A stretch of 64,000 bases of DNA from CALDTK01 sp965215215 (GTDB lineage: Bacteria; Bacteroidota; Bacteroidia; Chitinophagales; Saprospiraceae): the NCBI GenBank assembly GCA_965215215.1, contig OZ244043.1, positions 2,852,001 to 2,916,000 of the forward strand. The letters are read 5' to 3'. A program made the translations under genes and the position numbers. The notes under the pieces were generated by a model. It made no database searches, had not been told where the DNA came from, and worked only from the letters and a program-made list of their open reading frames with translations. The stretch's first letter is position 1. Each line of letters starts with the position of its first letter. This document shows positions 59,905 through 64,000 of this stretch, in pieces.

Positions 59905-62802
59905 CAAACTCAGAGAGTTACCGTCCTACCCCTGATTGCTCTGTTGAGCTTGCTGGTAAACGTCGGTCTGTACGCACAGCAAGTTATCACCGTAAGTCCC
60001 GGAAGTAACCTGCGGAACGTCCAGGCCGAGGTCCGCTCGAAGATCGAGGACATGACGCAGGATATCGTCGTGAAGCTAAAAGACGGTACGTACCGATTCG
60101 ACGAGACGCTCACGTTCGGTCAGGCCGACGGAGGAACCGGGCAGCACAAGGTGATCTGGAGAGCGGAGAACCCCGGGCGCGTCTCGTTTAGCGGCGGTAA
60201 GCGCGTAACCGGTTGGACGCTCCACGACTCTAAGAAGAACATTTGGAAGGCCAAGGTCGGAAGCCGGGAGTTTCGTCAATTCTACGTGGACGGGAGGATG
60301 GCGACCCGTGCGCGGACCCCGAGCGCGGACGAGAACAAGTACTACAGTCCGTACTACGAGAGGGACCTGCAGGTGGATCTATCGGACAATACGGTGCGTA
60401 TCCCGACGGCCGAGGTCGGAAATTGGGCTCGGTTAAACCAAGTTGAATTGGTGATGATGCCGCACTGGTACCACCAGCGTGTCCGGATCAAGTCGATTAC
60501 GCCCCGTGGTCCCTACGTGACGATTACGCCTATGGATCCCGAGCGGGACAACACCTTCAACCGGAATAATGATAGCTTTTACAACGCTAACGGGGATACC
60601 TTCTATTACTTCGAGAACGCCTACGAGTTTTTGAATACGCAGGGCGAGTGGTATCTGAATACGGACAACGAGACGCTGTATTACATTCCTTACGCGGACC
60701 AGGATATGAATAAGGACTACGCGGTAGTCCCCGGTAATATCGAGACGCTGGTCCGTATCGAGGGATCCGAGAGTAGTGCGGTGAAGAACATCACGCTAGA
60801 GGGTATCAACTTCGTGTACACCAACTGGCTGCAGCCCTCGAGAGTGGGCTTGAGCATGACGCAGGGGAACCAAATCGTACGGTCTTCCGGCAAATCCGCC
60901 GAGGGAACGGTTGCCCCGGGCGCGGTGGTGTTGAGGTACGTGAGAAACATCTTGCTGGAGAGAAATAACTTCAGTAAGCTGGGTGGCGTAGGCGTTCACT
61001 GCGTAGCCGGAACGCGCAATACGTACATCCGTGGCAATACTTTCTACGACATCGCGAGTACCGGACTGGTGCTAGGTATAGGGCTCGAGCCGAAACCGAT
61101 CTTACCGCGGAGGGTCACGCGTATGAATGTATCCAACAATTACTTCACGCGGACGGGTAGAAACTACACCAATGCGAATGGGATACTCGCCGGCTACGTA
61201 GACCATAGCGTTTTCGAGCACAACGAAATTCACGATATAAATTACACGGGCATGCAGGTCGGCCAGCACGCCGGTTCGAAAGAGAATCCGGACGTCGGCA
61301 TGGCGGACAATCATATTCGGTACAACGAAGTGTACGACGTAGGTCAGTTGCACGATGACGCCGGCGGCATCTACACGCTGGCCAAGCAGCCCGGAACTCA
61401 CATCTTCGAGAATTACGTACACGACCACCGGAGAGGACCTTGGGCGGGTACCTACTTTCACGCCGCCATCTTCCTGGATAACCTCAGCCGGGGCATCACG
61501 GTCCGCAGGAACGTACTGGAAAACAACGACCTCGATTTCATCGAGCAGGCGGACGTGGAGACATACTACAACGAAACCGACGAGTACAAAGCCCAGAGTC
61601 GAGGCATAAAGAACAGGGCCGGACTTCAGTCCGCCTACAAGGCCATCAAAGCGGGAGTCCCGCCGGAAGCGGTCCCCGTTCCCGAGCAGCCGAAACTACG
61701 GAGCAGCGGTCCTCGTGTCGAGGCGGAGGACATGGACGTGCGGGGCGCGACCGTAGAGACCGGCCGAGCGTATTCCGGGGGCGCGGGCGTGAAGCCCAAT
61801 ACCCCGCGAGCGAATACGGGGGAGGCCAGTTTCATCTTCTCCGGCGAGAGCGGGAGCTACACCGTTGTCGTCGGGTACGCGAAGGAGAACGACGGGCAAG
61901 CGCAACACAAGTTATTCGTCAACGGGAAGATAGCTGACCTCTGGACCGCGACGCTCGCGCGTAGTGGGGGACTGGAAGCGGCGGAGAGGGTCGTTAGTGC
62001 CGTTACGGTGAACGAGGGAGACGTAATTCGGGTGACGGGTACCGTCACGGGCGGCTCACACGGCCGCATCGATTACGTAGAGCTACACAAAACGGTCGAT
62101 CGGATCGAGGTCGAGAATATGCGACTCTCGAACGTAGCCATCGAAACCCGGTGGTTTCACTCGAACCGGAAAGTAGTGAAGCCCACCAAGCGATTTAGGA
62201 AAGGGACGGCGAGCTTCACCGCGCAGCGCACGGGGACCTACAACTTCGTGCTGGGGTACCTCCTGGAAGACGACGGTCAGGCGTTCCACGAGGTATACGT
62301 GAACGACGTGCCGGTCGACTCCTGGACGGCCGATCTCAGTGACGGGCGCGTCCTCCAGGAGGAGGCTCACCTCACGAGGAACGTCGCCGTAAGGCAGGGC
62401 GACGTGATCGAGGTCACCGGTGCGCTCGGCGGGAGCTCGCACGGACGCATGGACTACGTGGAGTTCGTCGCGAGCTCCGCCGTAGCCTCCCGGAGCGCTT
62501 TACGTGAGCCGGCTCCGCCGACGGCGACCGAGGGGGTCGCGGTGCATCCCAACCCCGTAGTGGGTGGCGAAGTATCCTTCGCGATCTCCCTGCAGGAGTC
62601 GGGCAGCGCCGAGATCTCGATCTACGACACCAGCGGGAAGCTCGTAACGACGATTCGCCGTTCGTTCGGGGCGGGCGGTACGCACGAGGTGGTGCTGGAC
62701 GCCCGACGCGACGCGAAGCTGTCGCGCTCCGGTCTGTACACGTTCGTAGTCCAAACCGACGAGTACGTGCGAACGGGCAAGCTGATGGTGCTGGGGGAGT
62801 GA
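59902..62802 (+). CDS. Secreted beta-helix protein with two CBM-like modules, T9SS type A cargo
   Basis: A 966-residue secreted protein. A signal peptide ends near LYAQQ (about 31). The body (about 40-600) is a right-handed parallel beta-helix with repeats such as NILLERNNFSKLGGVGVHC and YIRGNTFYDIASTGLVLGIG, as in pectate-lyase-like or glycoside-hydrolase enzymes. Two tandem sugar-binding-like modules follow, each ending GSHGR(I/M)DYVE (about 630-750 and 755-875). The tail VAVHPNPVVGGEVSFAI to SGLYTFVVQTDEYVRTGKLMVLG is a type A sorting domain. Base composition in the first two thirds is clearly lower in GC than its neighbours. The start codon lies in an inverted repeat. The substrate is unknown. 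Confidence 0.88.
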   Translation: MQTQRVTVLPLIALLSLLVNVGLYAQQVITVSPGSNLRNVQAEVRSKIEDMTQDIVVKLKDGTYRFDETLTFGQADGGTGQHKVIWRAENPGRVSFSGGKRVTGWTLHDSKKNIWKAKVGSREFRQFYVDGRMATRARTPSADENKYYSPYYERDLQVDLSDNTVRIPTAEVGNWARLNQVELVMMPHWYHQRVRIKSITPRGPYVTITPMDPERDNTFNRNNDSFYNANGDTFYYFENAYEFLNTQGEWYLNTDNETLYYIPYADQDMNKDYAVVPGNIETLVRIEGSESSAVKNITLEGINFVYTNWLQPSRVGLSMTQGNQIVRSSGKSAEGTVAPGAVVLRYVRNILLERNNFSKLGGVGVHCVAGTRNTYIRGNTFYDIASTGLVLGIGLEPKPILPRRVTRMNVSNNYFTRTGRNYTNANGILAGYVDHSVFEHNEIHDINYTGMQVGQHAGSKENPDVGMADNHIRYNEVYDVGQLHDDAGGIYTLAKQPGTHIFENYVHDHRRGPWAGTYFHAAIFLDNLSRGITVRRNVLENNDLDFIEQADVETYYNETDEYKAQSRGIKNRAGLQSAYKAIKAGVPPEAVPVPEQPKLRSSGPRVEAEDMDVRGATVETGRAYSGGAGVKPNTPRANTGEASFIFSGESGSYTVVVGYAKENDGQAQHKLFVNGKIADLWTATLARSGGLEAAERVVSAVTVNEGDVIRVTGTVTGGSHGRIDYVELHKTVDRIEVENMRLSNVAIETRWFHSNRKVVKPTKRFRKGTASFTAQRTGTYNFVLGYLLEDDGQAFHEVYVNDVPVDSWTADLSDGRVLQEEAHLTRNVAVRQGDVIEVTGALGGSSHGRMDYVEFVASSAVASRSALREPAPPTATEGVAVHPNPVVGGEVSFAISLQESGSAEISIYDTSGKLVTTIRRSFGAGGTHEVVLDARRDAKLSRSGLYTFVVQTDEYVRTGKLMVLGE

Positions 62803-62989
62803 TCGAGGGAAGCGAGTAACGGTGACTGTCGGGGAGCCCACGCCGTGTAGAATCGGAGTGGGTTCCTCGGCTTGGGTTTAGCGAATCCTTCCGGCCGATC
62901 GACCTCGTGTCGCTCGATTGGAGTCCCGCCCTACGTCGTAGTTTCCGCGGGATCCCAGGTAACGCTCCGAGCTAAACGCTTCTACACCC

Positions 62990-63388
62990 TTGCGCCTCGC
63001 CTATACCATCCTCTACGTCGATGACGTCACCGCCACTGCCGCCTTTTACGGGGAGGCCTTCGGCTTCGCCACCCGTCTCCTCACCCCGGAGGGCGACTAC
63101 GCCGAGCTCGCCTCCGGCGAGACGGTCCTCGCTTTCGCAAATCACGCACTGGGTAGTGCCAACCTCGGGAGCGACTTCCGCACGAGCGACCTTGCCGCGC
63201 GACCTACCGACTTCGAGCTCGCCTTCACCACCGAGGCGATAGACGCCGACTTCGCACGAGCCGTGCGGGCGGGGGCAGCGATCGTACGCGAGCCGGAGGC
63301 GAAACCCTGGGGACAGCGCGTGGGGTACGTCCGCGACCTGAATGGGTTCTTGATCGAGGTGTGTACGCCGATGCAGGTAGGAGAGTAG
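62990..63388 (+). CDS. VOC (glyoxalase/bleomycin-resistance) family protein
   Basis: A 132-residue single VOC fold starting LRLAYTILYVDDVTATAAFYGEAFGF (TTG start) and ending QRVGYVRDLNGFLIEVCTP. Metal ligands expected in such proteins include the Glu in FLIEVC; a His at the first position is not seen, so metal binding may differ. Members include glyoxalase I, dioxygenases and resistance proteins; the substrate cannot be assigned. It stands alone after 187 bp of non-coding sequence that holds no gene I can see. Confidence 0.88.
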   Translation: MRLAYTILYVDDVTATAAFYGEAFGFATRLLTPEGDYAELASGETVLAFANHALGSANLGSDFRTSDLAARPTDFELAFTTEAIDADFARAVRAGAAIVREPEAKPWGQRVGYVRDLNGFLIEVCTPMQVGE

Positions 63389-63396
63389 CGCCGACC

Positions 63397-63996
63397 CTAG
63401 CTCACACCCCCCACCCGCCGAACTACCTCAACCGCGTCCCCCATCGCCTGCACGCGTGCCGTACCCAAGGCCACTCGACCCTCCAGCGTCCTCGTGTAGA
63501 TCAAGTCGGCCGGACCGACCCGCCGGCGCCACTCCCCGCGGAAAACTTCGGCTTCCTTAGCGCTCCGGCCGAGCGCCTCCGGGACCACCGCGTAAGCGTA
63601 CCCGCCCCAACGCCCCAACCAACCCGACCCACGCCAACGCAACAGGTACCGCGGTCGGTCCGGCACCGAAAAGAGTTCCAGGAGTGCCTCGGTGAGCCGC
63701 TCGCGCGAGTGGCGCGTACCTCCGTAGAGCGCGAACTCCATGGTTTCACCGTGCGGGTGGACGTCAATCTCCAGCGTCTTCACCGGTCGGCCACGACCCT
63801 CCCCGAGCAAGCCGGTTTTCCTCAGGCCGGTCAGCGTCGCGCGCGCCGCCTTCACCTGTACGCGCCTGCGCCGCCGCCGCGCGGCATCGAGGTTGTACAG
63901 TTCGCGAAGCTGCCTACCGGCGTAGATCAGGAAGCACCCCAGCAGCAGGAGGGCGAAGGCCCCCAAGCTCACGTCGGAGGCATCTTCGTCCGCCAA
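63397..63996 (-). CDS. Membrane-anchored hypothetical protein, 5' end near or beyond window edge
   Basis: The visible 199 residues begin at a TTG 4 bases from the right edge, so the true start may lie outside. There is one membrane helix (FALLLLGCFLIYAGRQL, about 12-28), then a very basic stretch (AARRRRRRVQVKAAR) and a mixed alpha/beta domain with Trp/Arg-rich loops (RWRGSGWLGRWGGYAYAVVPE). No family recognised. The gene ends 8 bp after the VOC gene on the opposite strand. Confidence 0.6.
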   Translation of the reverse strand: MADEDASDVSLGAFALLLLGCFLIYAGRQLRELYNLDAARRRRRRVQVKAARATLTGLRKTGLLGEGRGRPVKTLEIDVHPHGETMEFALYGGTRHSRERLTEALLELFSVPDRPRYLLRWRGSGWLGRWGGYAYAVVPEALGRSAKEAEVFRGEWRRRVGPADLIYTRTLEGRVALGTARVQAMGDAVEVVRRVGGVS

Positions 63997-64000
63997 GTTG

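Noticed and set aside
62803..62989. Possible gene in the 187-bp gap before the VOC gene
   Set aside because: No frame with a plausible start and coding character; only a partial 14-mer-like GTTTAGCGAATC is present.

Overview
The window is a GC-rich (about 60-65 %) chromosomal segment from a member of the Bacteroidota. Three things support this: a PorP/SprF-type type IX secretion (T9SS) protein with five apparent T9SS cargo proteins (four type A tails, one type B tail), a cytochrome b558-type three-gene succinate dehydrogenase, and a bactofilin followed by an AtpZ-like gene. The high GC with T9SS cargo fits the Saprospiria/Lewinella group best, but that placement is inference. There are no rRNA, tRNA, CRISPR, prophage or insertion-sequence genes that I can see, and no gene-free stretch over 300 bases.

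Layout. 1-4.3 kb: envelope genes, including an operon of a DUF4956 membrane protein, an HlyD-like adaptor and a TolC-like protein. 4.4-10.5 kb: galE, a short NhaD-like fragment, cysQ, a glycosyltransferase, porP, bactofilin, atpZ and a biotinyl-domain protein. 10.5-18.5 kb: housekeeping genes (PBP1A, aroB, SAM hydrolase, phoH, phosphosugar mutase). 18.6-22.4 kb: secreted M43 metalloprotease with seven alternating BACON-like domains. 22.5-26.2 kb: flavoprotein, PIG-L deacetylase, NodS-like methyltransferase and glycosyltransferase cluster. 26.4-32.7 kb: DUF2461, thiolase and sdhCAB. 32.7-39.3 kb: T9SS type B adhesin-like protein, two related sensor kinases (the second without its phospho-acceptor His) and NhaC. 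39.3-46.1 kb: RNase R, a RelE-type toxin-antitoxin pair, and an operon of two ATP-grasp ligases plus an AstE-like hydrolase. 46.1-54.7 kb: small redox and envelope genes, and an operon of a double-length Ddl, a PASTA protein and a T9SS protein. 54.8-64 kb: reprolysin-like secreted protease, small envelope proteins, a lower-GC secreted beta-helix protein and a VOC protein.

Signals outside genes. (1) A 14-bp motif, GTTTTNGCGNAAGC, occurs perfectly 16 times on both strands, in and between genes and in several reading frames, against about 0.01 expected by chance. (2) Elements resembling the Bacteroidota -7 box (TAnnTTTG) sit repeatedly about 4-8 nt before start codons, which predicts leaderless transcripts. 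(3) A perfect 34-bp palindrome abuts the start codon of a sensor kinase, and an inverted repeat covers the start codon of the beta-helix gene. (4) Several convergent gene pairs share one CTAG as both stop codons.

The best candidates for undescribed biology are the dispersed 14-mer, the DUF4956-HlyD-TolC operon, the double ATP-grasp/AstE operon, the four-gene Nod-like cluster, and the fused Ddl whose two halves differ at specificity and metal-binding positions.
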